A DNA stretch of 64,000 nt from Polyodon spathula (lineage: Eukaryota > Chordata > Actinopteri > Acipenseriformes > Polyodontidae), in the NCBI RefSeq assembly GCF_017654505.1, contig NC_054549.1:24242969-24306968 (forward strand), in the 5' to 3' direction. The notes beneath the pieces were generated by a model. That model made no database searches and was not told the DNA's origin. It saw only the letters and a program-made list of their open reading frames with translations. Shown here piece by piece: positions 46,001 through 58,470 of this stretch. Numbering within the stretch: position 1 is the first letter of the stretch; the number at the start of each line of letters is the position of its first letter. A program made the translations under genes and the position numbers.

Positions 46001-46748
46001 GCTAACAACAAGATATATAAATCTATATTAAATAAGAGGAGCCGAGGCCCCAGTGAAGGAGGGATCGGGACTTAGTACAGAGTAACCGATTTGCTACGGG
46101 GAGAGAGAAAAAAAAAATCGATACTGTCCCCGTTCGAGTCTGGACTGAAACCGGAACCGACCAGGAGAAAACTGGGGTAGGGTGTGAATGTGTAAGCGGC
46201 GGGGCGCATTACTGTTTTTGAAATATTATTGAATCGTATTGCAAGAAGTGGGATTTGACATCTGTCACTCGCATAACCTTAAATTAGGACGATAAGGACA
46301 TCACCACACTTGGTGTTGAGGCGTGTAAATAATAATAATAACAATACCTTGTTACGTTTTTGCTGCCTTTTTTGTTACAGGCATTTCCAGGACTTATTTT
46401 TTTTAGTTTGGACAGTGTTCAAAATGTATCTGATGTTATCCTTGCAGCTCTGTTGTGACCGGATTTCGGATTTGTTACCGGGCTCACAACAGGGTAAGTG
46501 ACAGCTCTTAACCGACTACCAACACTCTCGGGTGCTTCCACAATTCGGTCTACTTATTTTAAGCCAATTTAAAAGTGGTCTTGAGGAGCCTGTGTGAATT
46601 TAGATCTGAGTGATCTCCGAGTTGGAGGAGTTCGAGTCTCCGAGTTCTTCAGTACCTACCGGGTCTGCCTGTGCTGATTGGGGCCAGATAATTCCCGCTA
46701 ATAGATTTGGGTCTTCACTGAGGCAGCGAGAGGCTGAAAAACAAATCG
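46000..46748 (+). other. IP6K1: Candidate IP6K1 5' UTR exon(s)
   Basis: Several good splice donors follow the promoter-like region: GGG|GTAGGG after 46176, CAGG|GTAAGT after 46493 and TCG|GTAAGT after 46748. Acceptors TTTGTTACAG (46380) and TATCCTTGCAG (46447) could define a small second exon ending at 46493. Human IP6K1 also has noncoding 5' exons. An (AAT)n tract at 46327-46345 interrupts. The exact structure cannot be read from DNA alone. Confidence 0.4.
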
Positions 46749-46954
46749 GTAAGTAAAAAACGTGGCATTGGTATTCTACGTGCATGTGTGTTTTCTTGCG
46801 AAGAGTTAGTGTTTGCTATGCAAATCCATAGTGCTAACTGGGACCCCAGCATCACATTGTGAAAAATATAACTCAAGTATATTCTAAAAACTAGTATTAC
46901 AATGTTAATGTAATTACTAGTAGTAATAGTGTAACGTAATGCGTTTATATTATT

Positions 46955-46990
<36 letters not shown>
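46955..46990. repeat. (TAA)n microsatellite
   Basis: About 12 units. Confidence 0.95.
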
Positions 46991-49900
46991 CTTCCATCAA
47001 GCGACACTAAAATGAATGAGCCGTTTCAATTCGCAGAGTGGTATTTCACTAACCAACCATGCATTACATTTACTAGGCGTTACTACCTGTCAACCGTCCC
47101 AACCTGTAGTGGAGGCCCCCATATGTACCTATATATTGCACTGTGTTTTTTATATGCAGTGGGCCAGATTTCCAAAGCATTTACACAAGTTTGGAGCATT
47201 TAAATGATTGGCAACCTGGTGATTTTTACAAAACTAGCAAGAAATAACACAGATGGATGTGACAGCCCTTGAACTAAGTGAATGTCACAAATTGCTGAGT
47301 GGCTGAGCTATTGCAGGATGAAGGGCTTTTCTGATTTTGCAATCCAGACAGTAGTATGCTGTGGGAATAGGGTCAAGGTGTTCTATTGTAATGGTACACC
47401 TGACACCTTTAGTGTGTGTTTTATTCTTGCTGGGGATACAGCAACTAAATGTTGCACACTATACTACTATGCTCTCTGAATTTCTGAATGATAGGGGCTC
47501 TGTATTAGATCAGGAATCAAATGTAAGGGATATTATACTGCAGATTTCAAATTCTTTCCAAACCGCATTGCCAAAACACTTCGGAATGTTTGCCTGGTGA
47601 AACCCTTCCTATACCAATGTTTTTCCAGGAGACCATATGCTGACCAATACTGCACTTACACTGGCAAATTCATTGGCTCTCAGTCAACGTCAAAGGCACT
47701 TGATGGGATAAAAGTTGACCAGTCTAGTTAAGTCGTTAAGGTTTTTTTTTGGGGGGGGGGGCATTTTTAAAGCAGCCACAATGAAAACATACCTATGTTT
47801 TAGATGGGACAAGCCCTATAGTTTTCAGCAAAATGCATTGTTCTGTGCTTGTAGGAATTCAGGTAAGCTGCTGTGCTTGCTAAGGCTGCCTCAGCAGTCC
47901 ACTCCCCAGTGTTTACACAGTGACTGTGCTCAGCTGGGCTCCTCTGCTCACACTGCAATAGAAAGAAGTCCTCTCGGAAGAGTTGTTTCTGTGTATGTTG
48001 AAAATAGTTAGAATAAATATTGAATGTTAACACATATGGTAGTCTTGCACAGAATACCTACTGTTTTATAGGCACCATTAACATAAAGCCGATGTTTGAC
48101 ATGCATATTTAGGTAATCCCATCCTCTTCCAGCCAGCCTATGGAAATGTTGCACAGTATAAGCATGCACAGTCAGCAGCACAGACATTGAGCCATGAGGC
48201 TCTTCTCCAGTTGGGCTGTCTTCTGCTCAGTGAGGAAGATGGATTCCATGGAGGTCATGTTTACTTCTTTGAGAATACTGGAGAATTGCTCCCCACCTTG
48301 CTCTTTATCCCCGTATCCCTCGCTTATCCACAAACCCCAGTCCATTGGGCTTCTCTGGACTGTATTTGCAGAATGTGCTGTTTGTTGGTTCCGTGTAGTA
48401 TGTGCCACATTTGATTAAAGAATTTGTATAAAAATACACAGCATTTTCTATTCCTTTTTAAATTTCAGTTCTGTCTGATAATTTTACCTGTGTTTGGATT
48501 ATCTTTCAGATTTAAATTTAAGCAAAATATGTTAGTCTGGGATATCGGAGCATCTCTTTTTTGCAAATAGGCTCTATTGCAGTTGTCACTCACTCTGTCT
48601 CATGCTCAGTGATTGAAAGGCCCCTCTCTTGCCCTCGTTGAAAGTATGGATACTACGGCAGGGCGTCAGGCCAAAAACAATTGCTGGTGCCACTTCAGAG
48701 CAAGTTAGTTGCTATCATATTCAACTGCTAAAATTCAACAACTTGCTAAGACACTAACTTAATGTCTGCACTAACTTTATGTTGACACTACTTTATTTAG
48801 GCACCTTACGATTTGACTGGCAAAAGACATTGTTGGTTTTATTGAGTTGACAAAGAAATTGTCTCTTTTCAGCCTGATAGGGCAACCTTTACACTTATTT
48901 ATTTTTTTAATTATTGAGCTTTTGTGCTGCATTATAGCCCATCATTAATGTTATTTTCTTTATTTTAAGTTTTCAGGGCATTTTCTTATATTTTTATTTC
49001 ACTCTTATAAATTTCTTGAATGCAAGCTACAATTTTACACAATAGCATTCGCACACATTTGGTCACTATCGATACTGTTGTATTAAACTGGGGTTACCGT
49101 ATTGTGCTGGTGTTAATACATATACAGCACCTCTGCAATATTGATACTTCCAGTCCAGATTTTTGTTTTAGCCATGTCCCTAATTATTACATTGAACCAC
49201 TTAAAAACTTGAACCTGGAATAGTATTCAGTCAAACTGTTACCGTCCTTCGTGCACTTTATTAAAACGTGGTGTGCATGTTTTGTTTTTATTTTTTTTGT
49301 ATAGACTGACCTTATAGCGAATTCATAAATATTAACACATGCCTTTTAAAAGAGAGGCATCATTTTTGTGTATAGGCGCCAATGGTGCTTAACCACAAAT
49401 TATTATTTTTTTTTTGTCGCATTTGCAACCATTTTAGTTCCAATCTGGATCCCTGCCACGGTGCTGGATATACAGGCTTCTAAAATGTGCTTTGCACTGA
49501 TCAGCTCAAGAGGAGTTTTCCACCCCCGGTATTCCAGTATTATTTATCATGGGACCAGCCAAGGGGTTTTTCCTCTTCCTGGCTTTCATCCACATTTTTG
49601 GTTGACTGTTAGTTCACGCTGTGGTTTTATTGGATACTACTTGTGGGTGTTTCCCTGATTTGACTCCTGTGTGCAGTCAGAGGCTCCTAAATCATTAGAA
49701 TGTGACCAGCAGCAGCAGATCACACTGTTGGATTTCAGTGCAGAAGTAGGTACATTTTTCTTGAGATATTGATAGTCAGACTACATTCAGTGGTGAAGGT
49801 TGCTAGCTAGTGCTTTTCGTAGCTCTGCAGATTACATTTTTCTTGCTAGTTAGACTGCAGAGCTGTGATGCTGAAGGATGCTGGGTTCATGACATGTAGA

Positions 49901-51596
49901 GGATTGATTGCAGCTTTGCTGGTTATACTGTTGGGCTAAAGTTGTGTGTCCTGAGGCTGCAATTCCTAGACCAACAAATTCCTCTCCTTCTCTTTTGTCA
50001 ACACCTCCCTGCTGTGCAGTACAGCCAGGTTGGCAAGGTGCCTTCATCCATCAATTAGTGCCTGCTTCATGTTTACATTGCTGCTTCTCAAGAACTGCAT
50101 AGCTTCACAGCCACCTCTGCCTCTGCCGGTGCCTCAATGTGACAGGAGGGCTCCAGTAAGGAGATGTAACGACCAGCTGAAATTAGAGCTTCTACTTTTT
50201 TTTTTTTTTTCCCAGCTCCAGTTGACTACATTGTGGGGAGGGTGGTGTTTCCTTGATTTGCAGTGGATGATATATGACCAGTGTGTGATTGAGAATATGG
50301 TGCCAGGCTAGGTGTTGATGAACTTTGATTCAATTTTTGTCTGCGTGGGATGACATAAAATGACCTCTATGTAAAAATGTAGGTATGACATCAGCTATGT
50401 CCTTGTGCTAGTCAACATTGTGGGTTTGTCTAGCTTGCAACCTGGGATAACATGAGAGCGTTCAGACTGGTGGAACACTCAACCTTCATTGACCTTCGAT
50501 TTATGTACTGGGGAATGTGGTGTTTGTTCTCACTACAAGACACTTTAATGAATCCGATGAGCCTCGAGATGGATGTTCTGTTTTATCCACCAATATCCCT
50601 CCAATAAAAAATACATAAAAAACCTAAAAGGCCTGTCCTTACCAATGACAGCTGTTTTAAACTGAATAGCATTCATGCCATGGATACGGGGTTTCTAATG
50701 TAATGTTGTAATGCATCAACCTGTGTTTACAAAGTGCACCTTCCGACATATTGTTATTGTGGACTCTGTGCGGTTACGCAACTGTGAAGAGCGGCAGTTT
50801 TCTTTTTGTCTGCTTTCTGTTTCTGTCGAAAGAACGATTCAAGAGGGATGTTGAGGCAGGATGTGAAGGGATTATGAGAGATAAAGGATAAAGAATTGGC
50901 TGGGTTGTGACAGATGTGAGTCCTAGCCATCTGAAGTAACTGCACCCCAATCCCAGCGTTGTTTGTAGCAGAATTGCTGGTGGTGTGGAGGTCTAACCTG
51001 GACCCCCTCCATTAAAGTGTCTTCATTGCTTTTGGAATAATGTGGGAGATGTGTGTGTTTTGAGGCATGTGTTCTGTCTACACGGAAGGTCTTGCCTCTT
51101 TTTATATACACAATCTAATCAGATTCAAGCTACCTGCCTGGGGAACTGAGTCCTTGTAAAGGGATTTAATTCCAAGTGCACAGGTTTAGATCCATGGATT
51201 CTTCCAAACCCATGGAATTAAGCATGTACTATACACTGTGCACTGTCTTTGGATTGAAAATCAAAAGGATGGATTCTTTGTGCATGTAGTATTGGAGTTC
51301 TTAAAGCTCTCAAATGATGAGTGTGTGAAATTCTACTCTGAAGGTACAGCAAGGCATTGGGGATGGCATTCTTGCAAAGCCACACAATCAGATAAATAGA
51401 CTCCTTTAAATGAGGATTACTTTCTTTGCTTCCTGGTCATGTATTGGGTATCGTAACATTTAAAACATTCCTCATCACTTAAACAGTTCTACATTGTCGG
51501 ATATAAAAACAGCCAAACGAAATTGATGAGAGCAGCTCATTCTCATAATCTAGGCTTGAAAAACTGAAAATAAGATGTCAGACACCTATAAAAAAA

Positions 51597-51597
<1 letters not shown>

Positions 51598-51628
<31 letters not shown>
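51598..51628. repeat. Poly-C tract, 31 bp
   Basis: Uninterrupted C run in the IP6K1 intron. Confidence 0.98.
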
Positions 51629-51630
<2 letters not shown>

Positions 51631-53412
51631 ATTCACTTTTTTAATTGGCATTAAGTACTTTAAAAGTTATTTATTTATTTAGGGTTGTTTATGTCCCAGT
51701 TTTGGTGCAGTATTACTGTAGACATGCTCAATATTCAAACTGCCTGATTTGTTGGTCCCTACCTTTCTTTTCACACATCCACAAAATCTTAGATAGGCTG
51801 TGCCTAAAATTAGCTTGGTAATCCCCAGAATGCAGCAGCAGTCATCGAAATGAATCTGGAATGGTTGCAGCTTCTAATTCCACCAGACTGTCATCACAGC
51901 AAAGGGGCTTACTGGGGTCACCTCTCGCTGTCTCGCACTCTCTGTCTTTCTGTCTTTCCACTCGCTTTGACACGTGTCAGTCATCTGGCTTACGCCTGCA
52001 GTTGTCATTTGTGGCCTTGAGTTTATGCCTTGTCCAGGGGGATGTGGGAATGTTTTGAAATTCATCTGAGGGCTGCATTTGGCTAAGAGGGTCCTTGGGT
52101 TGTCCTTTCGTTTTTATAACCCATCCCATCCCCTCAAACTTCCCTCCTTCAAACTTGTGACAGCTGCAAATACCTCTGGAGCCAGCCTGCTGTAAGTGGC
52201 TAAGCTAGGAGAGGATAGCAACGTCAGCTTGTACAGCATTAAAAACACAGCTGAATAAGGTACTTTTAAACAGTTCTGTGACATCACCCTTTGGTCTTTT
52301 GGTTGATTCCACAAATGTTCTAACTAAAAGTGGCTATGAAGAGAAGGGGAGTGCGGGGCAGATGTACTGATTAACGAATCCACAGTTTGTGCTACGAGTC
52401 CATAGAAAACTGATTTGTCAATAAAACCACAGTTCAACAGAAAAGCGAATAGAATTTGTGAAACAATCATGTCAACAATTGGTTAATTCTAGTATTACAC
52501 ATTTCAAATGTAGCACTTAGAAAAGGCTATTGCGATTTTCAGTTTAGCATTTCACATTTCATATGGCTTTTGCATTTCTTTTGTTTAACCATTGGTAAAA
52601 CAAGCTTACAGCCCACATTTCTCTTTTTACTCATTACTGCCCATTCCTTTCACCTTTTCTTAATGGTCTGTGTGAGAAATTTTGTATCTCTTTTATTGCT
52701 GTTTTCAACATATTCTTTATTAGGCTGTTGTATTTTTTGAGTAATGGTCTATTTGGTGGCAGTTGTGTGTGACACACCTGGGATCCTTATACAAATATAT
52801 TGTATTGTGATTTTCTTTGCTGTGTATTGTACATTGCTTTGAGATCCATTTTGTGTGAAAGGCATTACATAAATAACATTTCATCTTAAATTACCACCTG
52901 CTTCTTTGGCTGAAGATATATTATCATTGTCTAACTGGGGGATCAGCTGCACAATTAAATCATCCTTAAACTCTTGAGGGTAAACAATGTAACCGAATCT
53001 GTTATACAGTGAGCACTCACATATCCGACCCTATATAGTGGTGGTTAAATGAGTGTGACACGTATCTGATGTTTTCATTTTGGCCCGTTGCAATCCCGGG
53101 AATCCCAGTCCCGGGATCCCATAATGCTAATTCAGATCCAGAAATCCCGGGATTTGTAAAGAGAATTTGGGATTGTATTAAGGGAACTCCATTGTGTTTT
53201 TACTCGCGATTTTTCATTGTTTCATTATGTGTGCTCCCCTGCTGCACTTTAGCTAGGCAACCAACCCCTGCCGCTGAAATTAAAACCATGAGATTTGAAA
53301 TTGGCTTTAATGATGCAACCACTGTCTGTAACTACTCTGCTCAACATGGCAGAGAGAAATAAAAAAAAATGACTTTTATTGACAGTGACACAGAGGAGAA
53401 ATTCAGCACATA

Positions 53413-54170
53413 CAGGTAGCTGACAAAGAAATGGAAACACCTGGGTAAATGAGGGACACCAAGTATATTGAAAGCAAGGACTTCCACACAGATGTGACTC
53501 GTGTTAATTAAGCAAATAACATCCCAGCATGCTTAGGGTCATGTATAAAAATGCTGGACAGGCCTGGTTGCCTATAGTTATGGGTAGCATGGCTGCAAGA
53601 GACCTCAGTGACTTTGAAAGAGGGGTGATTGTTGGGATGTGTTTGGCAGGAGCTTCAGTGATCAAGACAGCTCAACTTGGTGATGTTTCAAGAGCAATGG
53701 TGTCTAAGGTGATGTCGGCATGGAACTCCGAGGGAAAGACATCATCAGCAAAGGGCAACAGTGGGCGGAAGCGCATACTCCAGGATTGTGATATCCGTGC
53801 ATTGGAGTGCAAGGCAAAACAGGTCAATTGACTGCAAATTTCAACCTGGGGTGCGATCAGCCAATTTCATCAAAAACGGTCTGCCGAGAACTCCACACAG
53901 CGGGATATCGTAGTCGGGTTGAAGTGCACAAACCGCTCATCACACCTGGCAATGCACGTTTGAGAGTCCAGTGGTGCAAAAAGCACAGGCAATGGACTAC
54001 CAAGCAGTGGAGAAATGTGAAATGGTCAGATGAATCATGCTTCACCATGTTCTTGACAAAATGACGAGTGCACGTGTGGCACAAACCTAAAGAACTCTAC
54101 ATCCCTGAGTTCTTTAGGTTTGTGCCACACGTGCACTCGTCATTTTGTCGAGAACATGGTGAAGCATGAT
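53413..54170 (+). pseudogene. Tc1-like transposon copy A, 3' end replaced by a fold-back
   Basis: The left inverted repeat begins after TA at 53411 (CAGGTAGCTGACAAAG). The transposase start MGSMAARDLSDFERGVIVGM is at 53580, followed by an HTH region (VIKTAQLGDVSRAMVSKVM). A frameshift near 53825 follows, then TANFNLGCDQPISSKTV, LRVQWCKKHRQWTTKQW and WSDESCF, the first DDE aspartate block, near 54030. There the sequence turns back on itself in a 64-bp-arm palindrome and the rest of the transposase is missing. Dead copy. Confidence 0.9.
54034..54170. repeat. Near-perfect palindrome, 64-bp arms, 9-bp loop
   Basis: The left arm 54034-54097 and right arm 54107-54170 are reverse complements with a single mismatch. 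The loop is 54098-54106 (TACATCCCT). The arms consist of transposase sequence (HVWHKPKEL region), so this is an internal inverted duplication of the element. Confidence 0.97.
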
Positions 54171-54179
54171 ATCCTGATA

Positions 54180-55000
54180 TCCCTAGTATTTTTATGGTTT
54201 GTTGTATGGCTGTGTCTGGAAGGCGTTATTTTGGTGTTGGTTTATCCAAACTTGGCAGTTCTCAGACTGTGCAAGACATGCCTGTAGCGAGCAGAAGCAG
54301 TGTTCCTGGAAAGAGGGAGCGCTAGAACAGCTAATATATGTATTAACACCACACCAACATTCTTTATAAATCAATGAATAACAACTCCCAGGTCTCGCAA
54401 AAAAACTTCCAGTACAGTCTTTGAGCTAAGTAACCTTCCCTTGCAGTTTCTATACTGACATCACAGAACTGGAAATAGTTGCTGTGAAAATCTGTCTCCT
54501 TTTGAACATGTCTGCGTTTCAGAGTTCAGAAAGGGATTCACACTATTTGGGGTAGGGGGACCAGTTTGGGATCTAGCTTTTAAAGGGCAGTACATTGTCT
54601 TAGTTTAAAGATACGTCATTCTCCAACTTGTTATATAGACTTCACTGCCTAATAGAGGCAACTATTTTTCCCAAATTACTTCTTAGCAATAATCTCTGTG
54701 GTGTGGTTTTTATTTTTATTTTTATTATTTATTCTTTTTTTTTATTTGGTTTATTTTATAATGTATAAAATAATCAGTTCTGAGTGAAATTGTTTGTTTG
54801 TTTGCCTTCATTAGAAAATTTATAACTTGGCAATTCATTTCCTAAACGTTTAAGATAGATTTAAAATGTTTGAACTATTGAGAAGTCATCCATTAGAGTA
54901 CTGCTTCTATTTTTATGGTCCACAACAATTTTCATGTGGGTGAGACTGTGTTGACAATGGTTTAACATTTAGGAATTATTTGAATCGTTTAACACAGCAC
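54180..55000. other. Between two Tc1-like copies, nothing recognised
   Basis: AT-rich intron sequence. The G-rich stretch at 55000-55020 precedes the next element. Confidence 0.5.
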
Positions 55001-55019
55001 GGGGTGGGGGGGTGGGGGG

Positions 55020-55805
55020 CGACTGATCAGAGAGGCTACCAAGAGGCCAGTGGCAACTTTGCAAGAGCTACGGGCTTTTATAGCCAAGACTGGTCAAAGT
55101 GCATGTGACAACAATATCCCATGCACTCCACCGATGTGGCCAGTATGGTAGGGTGGCAAGAAGGAAGCCATTACTCAAGAAAGCCCACCTTGAATCCTGT
55201 TTGAACTATGCAAAAAAACACTCGGGAGATTCTGTAGCCATGTGGCAAAAGGTTTTGTGATCTGTCTAAACTAAAATGGAACTTTTTGGCCTAAATGCAA
55301 AGCGTTGTATCACCCGAAGAACACAATCCCTACTGTGAAGCATGGTGGTGGCAGCATCATGTTATGGGGATATTTCTCATCGGCAGGGACTGGGACACTT
55401 GTCGGAATAGTAGGGAAAATGAATGGAACAAAGTACAGAGAAGACCTTGTGGAAAACCTGTTGCACACTACAAGAAAGCTGAAACTGGGACGGAAGTTCA
55501 CCTTTCAGCATGACAATGATTTGACAAAGCTACACTGTAGTGGCTAAGGAACAAAAAGGTAAATGTCCTTGAGTGGCCCAATCGGAGCCCTGACGTAAAT
55601 CAAATCGTAAATTTGTGGCATAACTTGAAGATTGCTGTCCATCAGCGCTCTCCAAAGAACTTGACAGAGCTTGAACAGTTTTGTAAAGAAGAATGGTCAA
55701 ATATTGTCAAATATAGGTGTGCAAAGTTGGTAGAGACCTATCCCAACAGCCTCACAACTGTAATTGCTGCCAAAGGTGCTTCCACCAAGTATGGGGGGTG
55801 GAGAC
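55020..55805 (+). pseudogene. Tc1-like transposon copy B, 5'-truncated
   Basis: Starts inside the transposase (ATKRPVATLQELRAF-like region). It continues in broken frames with [19 protein letters not shown] at about 55317-55370, then [11 protein letters not shown] (second Asp block) near 55500. The WPNRSPDVNQI-like block near 55580 and a C-terminal KNLTELEQFCKEEWSNI region follow. Several frameshifts and stops. The inverted repeats are not recognisable. Confidence 0.88.
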
Positions 55806-55827
55806 TTAACCATATATACATTGGCTC

Positions 55828-56890
55828 TCAAAAATATTCTCCCCCCCTTGGACTTTTCCACATTTTATTGTTTTTGCCACTGATCACACAAAAAAAGTCC
55901 ATTATGTCAAAGTGAAAAATAAAATCTACAAATTATTCTAAATTAATTACAAATATAAAACAGAAAATAATTGATTGCATAAGTATCCACTCCCTTTGCT
56001 ATGAACTTTAGAAGTCACATAATTAGTTGAATGGTGTCCACCTGTTTTGTAATTAAGGTGTTTCACATGATTTCAGGTTAAATACACCTGTCTCTGGGAG
56101 GTCCCACAGTTGGTTAGTACTTTTCCTAACAAAAACTATATCATGAAGACGAAGGAACATTCAAAGCGAATCCGGAATAAGGTTCTTCAAAAGCACCAAT
56201 CAGGGGTAGGATATAAGAACATTTCCAAGGCATTGATTATCCCCCGGAGTACAGTAAAGTCCATTATTAAGAAATGGAGAGAATATGGCACAACTGTGAA
56301 TCTGTCTAGAACAGGCTGTCCTCAAAAACTGAGTATCCAGAAGAGAAGGGCACAAGTCAGGGAGACCACCAAGTGGCTTATAGAAACTGTAAAGGAGTTG
56401 CAGTCTTCCACAGCTGAGCTGGGAGACACTGTGCATACGGCAACAATAGCCCTGGTGCTTCACAAAACTGGCCTTTTACGGGAGGGTGGCAAAAAGAAAG
56501 CCGTTGTTGAAAAAAACTTGCATCAAATCTCGGCTAGTTTGCCAGAAGGCATGTGGGAGACTGAGTCCAGGTGGAAGAAGATTCTATGGTCTGATGAGAC
56601 CAAAATAGAGCTTTTTGACCTCAACGCTAAGCACTATGTTTGGCGCAAGCCTAACGCCGCACATCATCCTGAGAACACCATCCCTACTGTGAAGCACGGT
56701 GGTGGCAGCATCATGCTATGGGGATGCTTCTCTGCGTCAGGGCTTGGAAAGATGTGAAGATAGAGGGCAAAATGGATGCAGCAAAGTACAGAGACATCCT
56801 CGAGAAAAACATGCTGAAGTCTGCAAGAGACCTGGGACTTGGGAGAAGATTAATCTGAAAAGCCAGCTAAAGATAACCCCAGTACCGTCA
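55828..56890 (+). pseudogene. Tc1-like transposon copy C, internally deleted
   Basis: The 5' end begins at a TA (CATTGGCTCTCAAAAATATT) with a long subterminal region. The transposase MKTKEHSKRIRNKVLQKHQS starts near 56143 and stays open to 56754, with the HTH region (VGYKNISKALIIPRSTVKSI), WSDETKIELF and [20 protein letters not shown] segment between TGLLREGG and KKKAVVEKN appears shortened relative to related transposases. The C-terminal third, including the final catalytic acidic residue, and the 3' repeat are missing. It begins immediately beside copy B. Confidence 0.9.
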
Positions 56891-57890
56891 CAACCTACAG
56901 CAATGTCAACACTGTCAGTGATGTGAACTGGTCTGTACAGGAAAGAGTCCCAGCCTTCGCTGGACATGTATTTCATTCTGTATCCTGCTGAAAACCTCTG
57001 CAGGGCTGGGTGAGAGGTAGGTTTTTAAACATTTTTCCTGTGAGTGCTAGCCTAGGATGCATTTGGTAAAGCACAGATTAATATCTTGGAATAGCTATTG
57101 ATTTGACTGCCCACAGCCTGAGGTGTATGTACAATCAAGGCATTGGAGCCTTGTTCACTTCTCTGTCAGACGAACTACAGACAAGCTTTTTTGTGTTTTG
57201 GAAATTAATACACAGTAATTGGACACAAGCCAAAAGCTGGGAAGCGCGCATGGGATAACGCAGTGCACGATTCACACTCGCGTCTGCAGAGGCAGGGCAG
57301 AGAGGATGGGTCAGGTTTAAAGGAGCAGTACTTCGTAAAGGTTTAAAAAGAGTTTGGACATTTTTACTATAGAAGTCTGTGTTGGAAATATGGGCTCAGT
57401 ATCCTTTTTTAATTTGTTTTGTCAAGATGCACAGTAATATTCTAAGTTAATACTGTGTGTGTAGGGTGTCTCATTATTGTGAGCCTAATGATTTTCATTG
57501 TAGAGGTTGTTTCATTTCCAAGGTTGTTCTCCTACCATATGTTCTATGCACAATATAGGATGCAGTGGAGTTTTCACAAATCGTTAACGTGATTTTGAGA
57601 GGGGTGGGTGGGGCTTGTGTTATTGCTAAAATGTCCTTGATGTGTACAAACAAACAACTGTTTAAGGTCTGCTTTTCTGATAAAATAGAGAAGGCTGAAT
57701 TACAGAACAGTGTGGTAGAATTTTTTTTTTTTTTACAGAAAGAATTAAAACTTTGGTCCAAGACAAGTGCAATGACTGTCATTTAGTTTGAAAGGAGAAA
57801 CTGCAGTAACTGTAGATTTATATCTTTTAATTTCGAACTGGAAACGGTTCTCTTTTAAACTACAGTACAGTTTTGTATAAGTTTGCGTAA
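56891..57890. other. IP6K1 intron, mostly unrecognised
   Basis: Contains a one-arm relative of the 21312-21426 MITE at 57455-57475 (TGTGTGTAGGGTGTCTC). No exon is seen. Confidence 0.55.
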
Positions 57891-57894
57891 ACAC

Positions 57895-58125
57895 TTAAGT
57901 AAAACAGGTTTAAAAGGCACTGCTTAGCAAAAGGACACTCAGTACTGCATCTCCAGCCAAGCCCCACCCCTTGTTCACTGTATTTTTCACATACCTCTTC
58001 ATAGTCGTGCATACTGGTAAATCCTGCACTGATCACTCATTTTATCACCACAGTCCTCAGTAATGCGATCCAAATCATTATTTTATTACTATAACATCTC
58101 AAAAAGCTCTGCAAATGTCTGTGAT
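57895..58125. mobile_element. Dispersed repeat, copy 2 of an inverted pair
   Basis: Reverse-complement partner of 39427-39650, sharing CAGTACTG, AAGCCCCACCCCTTGTTC, TGCGATCCAA and GCTCTGCAAATGTCTGTGAT. It ends about 350 bp before the IP6K1 coding exon. Confidence 0.85.
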
Positions 58126-58470
58126 ATTCTTTGCTTACTGGATGTGGAAGCAGCTGTCTTTGTTTGTGTCCGGGTGCAGGGGCCATGTGTATTGCTCAGA
58201 TACACCCCCTTTTTTAAATTAATTAAAATTTTTTTTTTTGGGGCTCCTACCAGTCTCACTCGGCCATTGAACGTTTTTCTCTGCTTCTTCTGGAGAAAAA
58301 AACACTAGAGACCTGTGCTTGACGTCTTTTTGATGATATCAGACTGGAAAGGGAAAATTGTAATGTCAGACCCGGTGCGACATAGGACTGCAAAGGGTTA
58401 AGTGTTTAATAGTTATGGATGAAAATGGACCCAGCTCGAAATGAAATCCTTGTTTTATTTTTCGTTGCAG

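Larger units (their letters stand above)
46749..53000. other. Presumed IP6K1 intron 1, first part
   Basis: More than 6 kb without a recognisable exon on either strand. It holds (TAA)n at 46955-46990, poly-C at 51598-51628 and scattered A/T-rich microsatellites. A fish-repeat-like tail lies near 52830-52880 (CATTGCTTTGAGATCC, AAGGCATTACATAAATAA). Confidence 0.55.

Noticed and set aside
48172..48408. Minus-strand 78-residue frame with MDWGLWISEGYGDKEQ
   Set aside because: No recognisable domain, overlapping frames on the other strand are equally open, and there is no exon context.
53069..53362. Plus-strand 97-residue frame just before Tc1 copy A
   Set aside because: It includes palindromic CCCGGGATT words and A/T-rich sequence, with no conserved domain; perhaps a remnant of an unidentified DNA element.
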